Made by a program: the position numbers and the translations under genes. Positions 25,852 to 33,380 of a stretch of DNA of 64,000 nt are shown here, one piece after another. The notes beneath the pieces are model-generated. The model was not told the DNA's origin. It saw only the letters and a program-made list of their open reading frames with translations, and did not search any database. The stretch lies in contig NZ_JAEPOL010000013.1 of the NCBI RefSeq assembly GCF_017642925.1, positions 1-64,000 of the forward strand, written 5' to 3'. The stretch comes from Maricaulis sp. GTDB lineage: Bacteria; Pseudomonadota; Alphaproteobacteria; Caulobacterales; Maricaulaceae. Within the stretch, counting starts at the first letter, position 1. Each line of letters begins with the position of its first letter.

Positions 25852-26910
25852 ATGCCTGCCAATACCGCGGAAACTCTCAATGTCCTGGCCCAGATGAAAG
25901 ATCCCGGCAAGCGCCGGGAGCTGGCCATGGGTGTCGTGGATCTGTGCCTGGCACAGCCCCTCAGCCCGACCGCCGATCCGGTCGCCGGGGAGCTGCTCGT
26001 TACCCTTTCGGCCAAAAGCGACACCGCGACCAAGGCGGAAATCGCCGCCAGGCTCGCCCCGTGCGACTGGGCCCCTCACGATATCATCCGTTTCCTCGCC
26101 TTCGAGCCGATCGAAGTCTCGGCGGTGATCATCGAGAAAAGCTCGAAACTGACCCAGAAAGACATGATCGAGCTGGCGGAGAGCGGCACGACCGAGCACC
26201 GCAAAGTGCTCGCCATGCGGGCCAATCTCTGCCTCGCCGTCAGCGACACGCTCGCCCGCCCCGGCGAAGCCATCGTGCTGCGCGCCCTGGCCAATAATTC
26301 GACGGCCGAGATATCCGAGAACACGCTGGATATCTGCCTGACGGTTGCGCGCGACAATCCCAAACTGCGCGAGGCTCTCGCCCGCCGCCACGATCTGACG
26401 ACCGATTTCGCGACACAGCTGTGCATCATGCTGCCGGAGAACTGGCGCGAGGAACTCTATCGCCGCTTCGGTCTGGACAAGGACAAGGTCGAGGCGCTTG
26501 CTGTCGAGACCGCCCTCTCCGCGACCCCGGAAGATGTCGACAAGGACGCCGCCCGGCGCGTCAATGACGCGGCCAAGGACGGCAAGCTGGACGGCAAGTA
26601 TGCGCTGGATGCGCTGGTGCGCGGCGAGGAAGCCGTGTTCGATCATGCCATCGCCCATCTCTGCGGCATCAAGGTGTCCCAGTGGCGGATTGCCCTGGCC
26701 ATGGGCGGTGTCCGCGCCGCGGCGATGGCCTGCCAGGCCGCCAATCTGGAACGCACCGCCTATCCGGTGATCCACAAGGCGCTGCAGCGGTCCGGGCGCA
26801 TGCACCAGGCGCTCGAAGGCGATGCCATGTCGGCCGCAGCCAACGTGTTCCGCATGTACGGCCCGGAGAAAGCGGCCAAGGTCTTGCGTCAGATGGGTTC
26901 CAGGGGTTGA
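25852..26910 (+). CDS. DUF2336 domain protein (first of two)
   Basis: A 352-residue, almost wholly helical cytoplasmic protein with HEAT-like repeats and the DUF2336 C-terminal region (EEAVFDHAIAHLCGIKVSQWRIALAMGG, paralleled in the second protein by VEHAFAELAGISHAKAWLLVHDAG). DUF2336 proteins occur mainly in Alphaproteobacteria; function unknown. The 284-bp region upstream is AT-richer than its surroundings and contains TTAAT/TTAAC motifs. A terminator-like hairpin directly follows the stop. The second DUF2336 gene lies about 2 kb away in opposite orientation, with a receiver gene and an Hpt gene between them. Confidence 0.85.
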   Translation: MPANTAETLNVLAQMKDPGKRRELAMGVVDLCLAQPLSPTADPVAGELLVTLSAKSDTATKAEIAARLAPCDWAPHDIIRFLAFEPIEVSAVIIEKSSKLTQKDMIELAESGTTEHRKVLAMRANLCLAVSDTLARPGEAIVLRALANNSTAEISENTLDICLTVARDNPKLREALARRHDLTTDFATQLCIMLPENWREELYRRFGLDKDKVEALAVETALSATPEDVDKDAARRVNDAAKDGKLDGKYALDALVRGEEAVFDHAIAHLCGIKVSQWRIALAMGGVRAAAMACQAANLERTAYPVIHKALQRSGRMHQALEGDAMSAAANVFRMYGPEKAAKVLRQMGSRG

Positions 26911-26912
26911 AT

Positions 26913-26938
26913 AAAGACGTGTTCGGTAACGTCTTTTT
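26913..26938 (+). terminator. Terminator-like hairpin between DUF2336 gene and nadK
   Basis: Perfect 8-bp stem aaagacgt/acgtcttt with an 8-nt loop, followed by two further T residues. It starts three bases after the DUF2336 stop and ends about 14 bases before the region where NAD kinase homology begins. It therefore occupies the place where a nadK ribosome-binding site would be expected. Confidence 0.6.
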
Positions 26939-26952
26939 CCCAGAGCCCCGCG

Positions 26953-27717
26953 ATCTCCGATTCATTTGCCTTCCTGGCCAGTCCCAGGCCTGAAGCCAAG
27001 GCTGCCAAAGCACGCCTTGAAGAGCTGTATGGCTGCGTCCCGCTGGACGAGGCCGACACGATCATTGCCCTGGGCGGCGACGGTCTCATGCTCGACGCAC
27101 TACACACCTCGATCAAGACCGGCGCCCGTGTCTACGGCATGAATTTCGGCTCGGTCGGTTTTCTGATGAACGAGTTCCGGCCGGACGGTCTGCGCGAACG
27201 TATCGCGACGGCCGAACATGTGCGGATCCACCCGCTGCGTGCCTGGGGCGAGGATGTGAACTGCCAGCCCTTCGAGGCGCTGGCGATCAATGAAGTCTCG
27301 CTGCTGCGCGAAACCCGGCAGACCGCCAAGATCAAGATCACGATCGACGGCCGCGACCGGATGGGCGAACTGCAGGCCGATGGCGTCCTGGTCGCCACGC
27401 CGGCCGGATCCACCGCCTACAACCTGTCGGCCCATGGCCCGATCCTGCCGCTCAATTCCAAGGTACTCGCCCTCACCCCGATCAGCGCCTTCCGCCCGCG
27501 CCGCTGGCGCGGGGCCCTGCTGCCGCACACCGTGCGGGTGGGGTTCGAGATCGTCGAGCCGCGCCTGCGCCCCGTCTCGGCCGTGGCCGACAATCGCGAA
27601 TTCCGCGAGGTCGCGCGCGTGGACATCGTCGAGGCGAATGACGTCACCCTCACCCTGCTGTACGATAAGGGGCGTGACCTGGCCGAACGCATCCTGATCG
27701 AGCAGTTCGAAAGCTGA
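26953..27717 (+). CDS. nadK: NAD kinase, with no canonical start codon visible
   Basis: ATP-NAD kinase makes NADP. Read in frame from the DUF2336 stop, the sequence gives FAFLASPRPEAKAAK..., then ALGGDGLML (GGDG catalytic motif), YGMNFGSVGFLMN (NxGxxGFL) and ATPAGSTAYNLSAHGPIL (the third conserved block). The ORF track's 27088 start falls inside the GGDG block and cannot be the true start. No in-frame ATG, GTG or TTG exists between the previous stop (26908-26910) and 27088. I give ATC 26953 as a nominal boundary; family length (about 254 aa) fits. ATA 26911, with AGGGG upstream, is another candidate. Confidence 0.85.
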   Translation: MSDSFAFLASPRPEAKAAKARLEELYGCVPLDEADTIIALGGDGLMLDALHTSIKTGARVYGMNFGSVGFLMNEFRPDGLRERIATAEHVRIHPLRAWGEDVNCQPFEALAINEVSLLRETRQTAKIKITIDGRDRMGELQADGVLVATPAGSTAYNLSAHGPILPLNSKVLALTPISAFRPRRWRGALLPHTVRVGFEIVEPRLRPVSAVADNREFREVARVDIVEANDVTLTLLYDKGRDLAERILIEQFES

Positions 27718-27791
27718 CCGGTTTAGGCTGACGTTAAGCAAGGCCGGCTAGTATTCGAGTCGAATTGACCCGAACCGGATTCGCCGACGCC

Positions 27792-28247
27792 ATGACTGCA
27801 CCCGAACTGCCCACCGATCTGAGCCGCCTGCGCGTGCTGCTGGTCGACGACAACGCGGCCCTGCGCGGCGCGCTGCGGGTGTCCCTGAATGCGTTCGGCT
27901 GCGCCCAGGTCATCGAGGCCGACACGGTGGACCGCGCCCTCGATGTGCTCGCCAGCCGTCCGGTCGATCTCGTCATTACCGACTGGAAGATGCAGCCGCG
28001 CGACGGTCTGGACTTCGTGCGCACCCTGCGCCGCGGGCCGACCAGTCCGACCGCCTTCATCCCGGTCATCATGCTGAGCGGTTATTCCGATCGCCAGCGC
28101 ATCGCCGAGGCCACCGCCGCCGGCGTCGACACCTTCCTGGTCAAGCCCTTCACCGCGGCCTCCCTGGCCGGCGCGCTGAGCGAGACCCTGAGCCGTTTTT
28201 CCGGGCATGCCGATGCTGGCCATGCCGCCCATTCCCCCGCGAACTGA
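27792..28247 (+). CDS. Single-domain response regulator (CheY-like)
   Basis: A 151-residue receiver protein without an output domain. Acidic pair DD at 19-20, phospho-acceptor Asp64 in VITDWKMQPRDG, Ser in MLSGYS and Lys in FLVKPF. ATG 27792 gives MTAPELPTDLSRLRVLLVDD; a TTG at 27765 is possible. The gene directly precedes an Hpt-domain gene (13-bp gap), so the two probably exchange phosphate. A CtrA-box-like element (ttag-N7-ttaa, 27723-27737) lies upstream; significance uncertain. Confidence 0.9.
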   Translation: MTAPELPTDLSRLRVLLVDDNAALRGALRVSLNAFGCAQVIEADTVDRALDVLASRPVDLVITDWKMQPRDGLDFVRTLRRGPTSPTAFIPVIMLSGYSDRQRIAEATAAGVDTFLVKPFTAASLAGALSETLSRFSGHADAGHAAHSPAN

Positions 28248-28260
28248 GAGGGATAAGACC

Positions 28261-28755
28261 ATGGCCAAACCCAATGATGCTGAAGTGATTTCGGTGCCCA
28301 ACCTGCTGCAGGCCAAGGTTGGCGGCCCGATCAGCCAGGCCGACATGCACATGATCGAGAAGGCCGAAGAGGCCCTGAAGGACCTGCGCGCCGATTTCGG
28401 CCAGTGGCTGGAAGAGGAAGTCGGCAAGCTGGAAGCCGCTGCCAAGGTGGTCAAGACGGCCGGCCTGGCCGGTCCGGAAGGCGAAGAACTCTTCGTGCGG
28501 GCCCACGACCTGCGCGGTCTGGGTTCGACTTATGAATTCCCGATCGTCACACGCCTGGCCGGCTCACTGACCAAGATGATCGACATGCAGGAGAAGCGCG
28601 ACAAGGCCCCGCTGGCTCTCGCCCTCGCCCATGTCGGTGCGATCCGGGCTGCCCTGTCGCAGAATATCCGCAATGACGAGGATGCCGTGGCCTCCGAACT
28701 CGCCGGCGAGCTGGAGAAACAATCCGCCGCCTTTGCCGAGCCCTGGAAGGACTGA
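28261..28755 (+). CDS. Histidine phosphotransfer (Hpt) domain protein
   Basis: A 164-residue helical protein. The segment VRAHDLRGLGSTYEFP matches the Hpt signature around the phospho-acceptor (H-D-L-R-G-x-G), with His82 as the likely phosphorylated residue, and the following helix RLAGSLTKMID completes the four-helix bundle pattern. It probably relays phosphate to or from the receiver encoded just upstream. The start at ATG 28261 has GAGAGGGATAAG upstream. A terminator follows, shared with the convergent second DUF2336 gene. Confidence 0.82.
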   Translation: MAKPNDAEVISVPNLLQAKVGGPISQADMHMIEKAEEALKDLRADFGQWLEEEVGKLEAAAKVVKTAGLAGPEGEELFVRAHDLRGLGSTYEFPIVTRLAGSLTKMIDMQEKRDKAPLALALAHVGAIRAALSQNIRNDEDAVASELAGELEKQSAAFAEPWKD

Positions 28756-28780
28756 TCCTTTCCGCATCGCCAGACACAAG

Positions 28781-28806
28781 AAAGGCCGCCTCTCCGGGCG
28801 GCCTTT
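28781..28806. terminator. Bidirectional rho-independent terminator
   Basis: Stem aaaggccgcc/ggcggccttt with a 6-nt loop, then TT and a ctttt run on the plus strand. It lies between the convergent Hpt and DUF2336 genes. Confidence 0.85.
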
Positions 28807-28836
28807 TTCTTTTCACGTCCGCAAGGACAGGAAAAA

Positions 28837-29973
28837 CTAGCCGGCCCGGGCCAGCTGTTCGTCGTCATCCTCGAAGCGCGACAGGATGTAGTCGAGATCG
28901 TCTTCGGGGATGCCCTGGAAACGGGTGATCGCCCGCTCGGCAAGCGCACGGCGGAAACGTTCGCGGCTGGCCGTGTCGTGCGGGACTTCCATCGCGTGCA
29001 GCACGTCGAAACAGGCCCGGATCGCCGGATAGAGACGCGAGGGCATGCCGGTGCGGTCATAGACCGCGCGCAGGCCCAGCGGCCCGGCATCGTGCACCAG
29101 GAGCCATGCCTTGGCGTGCGAGATGCCGGCCAGTTCGGCGAAGGCGTGCTCGACAAAGGCGACATGTCCGCGCAGCAGGGCGCGCAGGATCAGCGACGGC
29201 GTCAGGCGCGCATTGAGGCGCAATTGCTGGACGAAATGCTTGGGGTCGTGCGCCAGGCCGGCCTGGTCGACCAGGTCCAGCGTGGCCCGCTCGCGCGCGC
29301 CCTCGGCAATCTCCACGGCGACTTGCGGCGGCAGGGCGTGGTGCGAGACCAGACGCTGCAGCGCGGTGTCGGAAATGTGCGAGATCAGGCGTTCGGTGAC
29401 ATCCAGCGGCAATTGCGAGCGGGCGACGAAACTGTCCATCACCTGCGGGTTCTCGCAGAACTCGGCGAAGGCGCGCTGATAGGCTGCGTCGTCGAACCGG
29501 GCCCCGTCATTGGCGGCGGCGATCGACACGGCCCGCTCGTCGCGGCTGTCGAGCAGTTCGTGCACGATGATCGGCGCGACATGCGGCCGGCCGGCAATGG
29601 CGCAGCGCTTGTCGCTGCCGGCATGCTCGAGCACGCGCAGCAGGTCCTCGTCTTCCAGGACCGGGGAATTTTCCAGCACCGGCAGGGCCACCGCATCGAC
29701 ATCCATCGCCAGTTTCACGGCGATGTCGCGCGGCAGGTTGCGGGATTGCTTGAGGGTGACGGCCATGGCCCGGCGCACCAGTTCGGCGGCGTCGCGGGCG
29801 ATCAGGTCGAGAATGTCACGCGCGGCACCGCGCTCGGCATCGGTCAGACTGGCCGCATCCATGCGGCGGCAGATCTTCTGCGCGGCCGAGGCACGGACTT
29901 CCTCGTTCTCGCCCTTTACCAGACGGCGGATATCGTCCTGGGTCAGTCGATTGCGCAGCGCGACGACGCTCAT
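28837..29973 (-). CDS. DUF2336 domain protein (second of two)
   Basis: A 378-residue helical protein with repeated HEAT-like pairs (e.g. LVKGENEEVRASAAQKICRRM, AMAVTLKQSRNLPRDIAVKLAMD) and the DUF2336 region HVAFVEHAFAELAGISHAKAWLL. It ends with an acidic tail. Function is unknown. Two DUF2336 paralogues so close, flanking a receiver/Hpt pair, suggest a shared signalling role, which is an inference. The upstream region contains cgttaagc, also found ahead of the receiver gene. Confidence 0.85.
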   Translation of the reverse strand: MSVVALRNRLTQDDIRRLVKGENEEVRASAAQKICRRMDAASLTDAERGAARDILDLIARDAAELVRRAMAVTLKQSRNLPRDIAVKLAMDVDAVALPVLENSPVLEDEDLLRVLEHAGSDKRCAIAGRPHVAPIIVHELLDSRDERAVSIAAANDGARFDDAAYQRAFAEFCENPQVMDSFVARSQLPLDVTERLISHISDTALQRLVSHHALPPQVAVEIAEGARERATLDLVDQAGLAHDPKHFVQQLRLNARLTPSLILRALLRGHVAFVEHAFAELAGISHAKAWLLVHDAGPLGLRAVYDRTGMPSRLYPAIRACFDVLHAMEVPHDTASRERFRRALAERAITRFQGIPEDDLDYILSRFEDDDEQLARAG

Positions 29974-30055
29974 GGCAGGTCCATCATGTTGAATGTATCG
30001 GCCCTATTTCTAGGCCCGGTATGCTTAACGAAAGCTTGCAACCCGTTTCGCGGGT

Positions 30056-30934
30056 TTACGAATTGCGCGCTCGGCCGGCCGAGCGCGGGGCGTCCAGCGA
30101 GGCCAGGATTTCCACCAGTGCCGGCGACAGCTCGCCATTGCCGACCCGGTGACTGCCCGGCGCGACAGGCGAGGTATTGCGGGCCGGAGTGTAGCTGCCG
30201 GCAAGGCGGATATTGCCGCTGTCATTGAGGTCGGGCGCCGCAGCGCGGTTTGCGGATGCCGGGATCTGCGGTGCCGGGCGGTCGCCGGTCAGCGAGGCCA
30301 GGACTTCACTTGTCGAGCGGGCGCGGCCTTGCTCGTAGAAGATGGCACGGTTGGCGCGGGCAGCGGCCGGGAAGAGCTGGTCGGCGCGGCCCTGCGGATT
30401 GTTCTCGGCGGCCTCGATCAGGCTGGCAGCCCCCTGGGCGCCCAGGAAGTGGGCGGCATAGAGCTCGCCGCCGGAGGCCGGCCGGCCGATCCGCGTCTGG
30501 ATCACGGCGGCATTCTCTGCGGCCAGTTCGCCGGCCATGCGGGCGGACGCCTCGGCGTCGAAGCGCAGATCGAGAATACGCTGGCGCTGCACCGGATCCT
30601 CGACGACATAGCGGCCGTTGGCATCGCGGCTGATCGCGGCGGCGGCGTCTTCATAGCCGTGCTCGGCGCCGCGGCGCTGCATCACGCCCAGCCAGGTCTG
30701 CTCGATGAACTGGAAGAGACCGGTCGCCGAAGACGTCGAGGCCTCGGCCCGCACATCGAAATTGCTTTCCCGCGCAGCGGTGCGCAGCAGGAAGTTGAAA
30801 TCCGTGCCGGTCTCCTGCGCGGCCTGGCGCAGGGTGCGGGTCATGAAGTCCTGGTTGTTGGCGTCGACGGGGCTGACCAAGGCGGGCTCCGGAGAATCGG
30901 TTGCTGCGAATCGACGTCCAGACTCGCGCCTCAT
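30056..30934 (-). CDS. Lytic transglycosylase (SLT domain) protein
   Basis: A 292-residue protein with an SLT-type goose-lysozyme-like domain: catalytic Glu in TAARESNFDVRAEASTSS, ATGLFQFIEQTW and the later GELYAAHFLGAQGA. By family it cleaves peptidoglycan between MurNAc and GlcNAc. No clear signal peptide is seen; the N-terminus is Arg-rich. Some such proteins act in flagellar assembly or secretion. ATG 30934 is the most sensible start inside a much longer open frame that overlaps the divergent DUF6491-like gene. The C-terminal ~110 residues are Pro/Ala-rich and probably disordered. Confidence 0.85.
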   Translation of the reverse strand: MRRESGRRFAATDSPEPALVSPVDANNQDFMTRTLRQAAQETGTDFNFLLRTAARESNFDVRAEASTSSATGLFQFIEQTWLGVMQRRGAEHGYEDAAAAISRDANGRYVVEDPVQRQRILDLRFDAEASARMAGELAAENAAVIQTRIGRPASGGELYAAHFLGAQGAASLIEAAENNPQGRADQLFPAAARANRAIFYEQGRARSTSEVLASLTGDRPAPQIPASANRAAAPDLNDSGNIRLAGSYTPARNTSPVAPGSHRVGNGELSPALVEILASLDAPRSAGRARNS

Positions 30935-31057
30935 GGCTAATCCGGCGTTAACGATGCGGCGCCGTGCCGCCGGGAGAACGGTTGACGGCACCCCGCAGAG
31001 CGCCGATATCCTTGTGGGAGCGAGGGATCCTTTGAACGGATGCATAAAGGATACGCC

Positions 31058-31555
31058 ATGACACGCCTGACATTCGCACGCCTGACATTCGCCGGGACCG
31101 CCGCGCCGCTTCTGGCCGCGGCCGGAGCGGTGGCCCTGATGGCGGCGCCGGCCGCCACCGCCCAGGATATCGATCCGGAGGCCGTTGCGGCCGCCGAAGC
31201 CTATCCGCTGGAACCGGCCACCGACCGGATCCGCGTGGTCAATATCAACGGCTATTCGGTGATCGACCGCGAGCACCTCGTGCTCAATGGCGGAGCCCGC
31301 CGCCACTATCTCGTGACCCTGCGTCACCCCTGCCCGGAGCTGCGCACGGGCATCCAGATCGGCACCAGTTTCGGCGACACGGCCACGCTCTACCCGCCGC
31401 TGGTGGAATACATCCATGTCGGCGAGCCTGAAATGCGCTGCTCGATCCACACCGTCGAGGAAATCGACAGTGTCGAGACGGCCCGCGCCCTCGTCCAGCG
31501 CCGCAATGCGGCGGAAGAGGCGGCGGACGGGGACGACACGCCCAGCCAGCGCTGA
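31058..31555 (+). CDS. Exported DUF6491-like protein
   Basis: A 165-residue secreted protein with a signal peptide (AAAGAVALMAAPAATA-Q). The mature part contains INGYSVIDREHLVLNG and LVTLRHPCPELRTGIQIGTS and a later RCSIHTVEEID; two cysteines probably form a disulfide. This layout resembles DUF6491 proteins, a small family of unknown function. ATG 31058 has AAGGA seven bases upstream and begins the signal peptide; 31040 is an alternative. Convergent with the hydrolase gene. Confidence 0.68.
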   Translation: MTRLTFARLTFAGTAAPLLAAAGAVALMAAPAATAQDIDPEAVAAAEAYPLEPATDRIRVVNINGYSVIDREHLVLNGGARRHYLVTLRHPCPELRTGIQIGTSFGDTATLYPPLVEYIHVGEPEMRCSIHTVEEIDSVETARALVQRRNAAEEAADGDDTPSQR

Positions 31556-31565
31556 CCGCCGCGCC

Positions 31566-32474
31566 TCAGTCATCGCCCCGCAGGGCACCGGACAGCCAGG
31601 CGGCAACCCGGTCCGGTGCCTGCATCGGGGCGAGATGGCCCAGATCGTCCATGCGCGTCAGCCTGGCTCCGTAGCGGGTCAGCGCGCGCGGACGCATCAG
31701 GGTCGAGCCATGTCCCGCCTGCAGCACGTGTGCGTGCCCAGCGACCAGCCGGGCGGCAGCGTCGGGATTGTGGGCCTGGGCTTCATAGTTCGCCGCCTCC
31801 CAGGCGGGATCGCAGGCGAGGATAAGTTTTTTGTCCCCGTCCCCAACCGCGGCCCCGGCCGCCTTCAGGCCGCCCTCCAGATAATCTTCCAGAACGCCCG
31901 GCGCCCAGCGGGCAAAACCGGGGTGTTTGGCATAGCGCTGCCGGGCCGCCTCGCGGTCCGGCCAGCCATTGCGGCGGCGGCGCGCCTGGCGGGCGATCGG
32001 CATGCGATTGCGGTTGAGCGCGAAGAAGGGCGAGCGGGCAAGCCAGTAGACCGGACGGGGCAGGATCACCGGTTCGATCAGGGCCAGAGCGGGGATAGTC
32101 CGGCCCTCGCGGGCCAGGCGGGCTGCGGTCATCAGGGCCGTGGTGGCGCCCATGGAATGGCCCGCCATGGCATCCGGAACGAAGCCCAACTGCCCCCACA
32201 AAGCCATCATATCGGTAACATAAATGCCCCATGAGCGGTGCATACCGGCATCGGCCGGCAGCGTTGTGGCGCCGTGACCGCGCAGATCCGGGGCGTAGAT
32301 CTCGTAGTCTCCGGCCAGTTTTTCGAACACCTGGCGATAGGCCGAGGCACAGAAACCATTGGCGTGCAGGAAAGCGAGGCGCGGCTTGCCGGGATTGGAC
32401 CAGACGCGCAGCGACACCGTCCCGCCCGGCAGGGATACCGTCTGCACCGTCCAATCCGGACCCGTTCCGTCCAT
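31566..32474 (-). CDS. Alpha/beta hydrolase
   Basis: A 302-residue alpha/beta-hydrolase fold protein. Oxyanion region LAFLHANGFCAS, DLRGHGAT, nucleophile elbow AGHSMGATTA, and a C-terminal catalytic His in MDDLGHLAPMQAP. No signal peptide. Substrate unknown; resembles esterase/lipase-like members acting on small acyl esters. Monocistronic. Confidence 0.88.
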   Translation of the reverse strand: MDGTGPDWTVQTVSLPGGTVSLRVWSNPGKPRLAFLHANGFCASAYRQVFEKLAGDYEIYAPDLRGHGATTLPADAGMHRSWGIYVTDMMALWGQLGFVPDAMAGHSMGATTALMTAARLAREGRTIPALALIEPVILPRPVYWLARSPFFALNRNRMPIARQARRRRNGWPDREAARQRYAKHPGFARWAPGVLEDYLEGGLKAAGAAVGDGDKKLILACDPAWEAANYEAQAHNPDAAARLVAGHAHVLQAGHGSTLMRPRALTRYGARLTRMDDLGHLAPMQAPDRVAAWLSGALRGDD

Positions 32475-32625
32475 TGCATCCGCCTCCTGCCGGCTCTGCT
32501 GCCAGCTCTGCCAACCGGCGCCAGCCTAACCCGATCCCCCATTATCGCACGGGCTGCAGGGCAGTGGATAAGTTGATGGCGGAAATACGCGGCCGGAGGG
32601 GGAAGCGGGCCCTCCTGATCGACTC

Positions 32626-32646
32626 GTGTAACGCTTCTCGTTACAC
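32626..32646. promoter_or_regulatory. Inverted repeat, likely HigA-type operator
   Basis: Perfect 8-bp inverted repeat gtgtaacg-cttct-cgttacac, 63 bp upstream of the antitoxin start. Operators with TAACG/CGTTA half-sites are known for HigA/GraA-type antitoxins. It probably mediates autorepression. Confidence 0.7.
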
Positions 32647-32709
32647 AATGCTCTGGCAAACCCCGACCGCCCGCAAGACTTAGGGCGACGGCCCGGGATG
32701 GAGGCAAGA

Positions 32710-33009
32710 ATGAGCGATCGCGACATCGCGCCGGCCAGCGTCGGAGATCATCTGCGCGAAGACTATCTGCCCGACTACAACATGAAGGCGCCGACCTTCG
32801 CCAAACGGCTGGGCATCGGCCGGCAGCGCGCCGTGCGCCTGCTCAACGGCGCGCGTTGCGACGGCGACATGGCGCTGCGCCTTGCCCGCCTGTTCGGCAC
32901 GACACCGCAATTCTGGCTGAACCTGCAGGCCGAGTACGACCTGGCCATGGCCCGCATCGAGGCCGGTGACGAGATCGAGACCAGTATCGAACCCCTGGCG
33001 GCCGCATAG
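32710..33009 (+). CDS. higA: HigA-family antitoxin (XRE-type HTH), apparently without toxin
   Basis: A 99-residue protein of the HigA/VapI addiction-module antidote family: GDHLREDYLPDYNMKAPTFA, the helix-turn-helix RLGIGRQRAVRLLNGAR and the family hallmark LFGTTPQFWLNLQAEYDL. ATG 32710 has GGAGG five bases upstream and is preferred over 32698. By family it would neutralise a HigB RNase and repress its own promoter. No higB is found upstream or downstream; only a hicB remnant follows. The inverted repeat at 32626 is the likely operator. Confidence 0.88.
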   Translation: MSDRDIAPASVGDHLREDYLPDYNMKAPTFAKRLGIGRQRAVRLLNGARCDGDMALRLARLFGTTPQFWLNLQAEYDLAMARIEAGDEIETSIEPLAAA

Positions 33010-33236
33010 AGCCGGAGTTTCTGGAGGACCGGCGGGACGCCGTCCTCACCCCGCTGATCGCGCCCGCCATCACCAGCGGCCGCACCACCCGCATCAACCT
33101 CTCCATCGACACCGGCCAGCTCGCCCTGATCGACCAGGCCGCCACCCGCGCCGGCATGAGCCGGTCGGCGTTCATGGTGTCCGCGGCTGTGGGACGGGCG
33201 GGGGCCGCCGCCATCAATCAATCGGACTACGACTAG
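33009..33236 (+). pseudogene. hicB: Remnant of a HicB-type antitoxin (C-terminal part)
   Basis: In a frame missed by the ORF track the sequence reads EDRRDAVLTPLIAPAITSG, then RINLSIDTGQLALIDQAATR and AGMSRSAFMVSAAVGRAG, ending at TAG 33234-33236. This matches the C-terminal ribbon-helix-helix part of long HicB antitoxins. The N-terminal HicB domain is absent and no start codon exists before an internal ATG at 33154. The reading runs out of the higA stop, suggesting deletion fused the two loci. No hicA is seen. Confidence 0.65.
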
Positions 33237-33380
33237 ATTAGACTTTCGGTCAGCTTTCCGACCATGTTCTACGCTAGGCTTGATACACAACCTAAGCAGA
33301 TGCTAACCATTTGATACACTCATTTGATTCTGTCCGAATTATTAGATGGATCATACTTAAAGTAACGAGTTCTGTCTTAG

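Noticed and set aside
32966-33241. 91-aa plus-strand ORF
   Set aside because: Overlaps the higA end in a frame of His/Pro/Arg-rich sequence; the neighbouring frame carries the readable hicB remnant instead.
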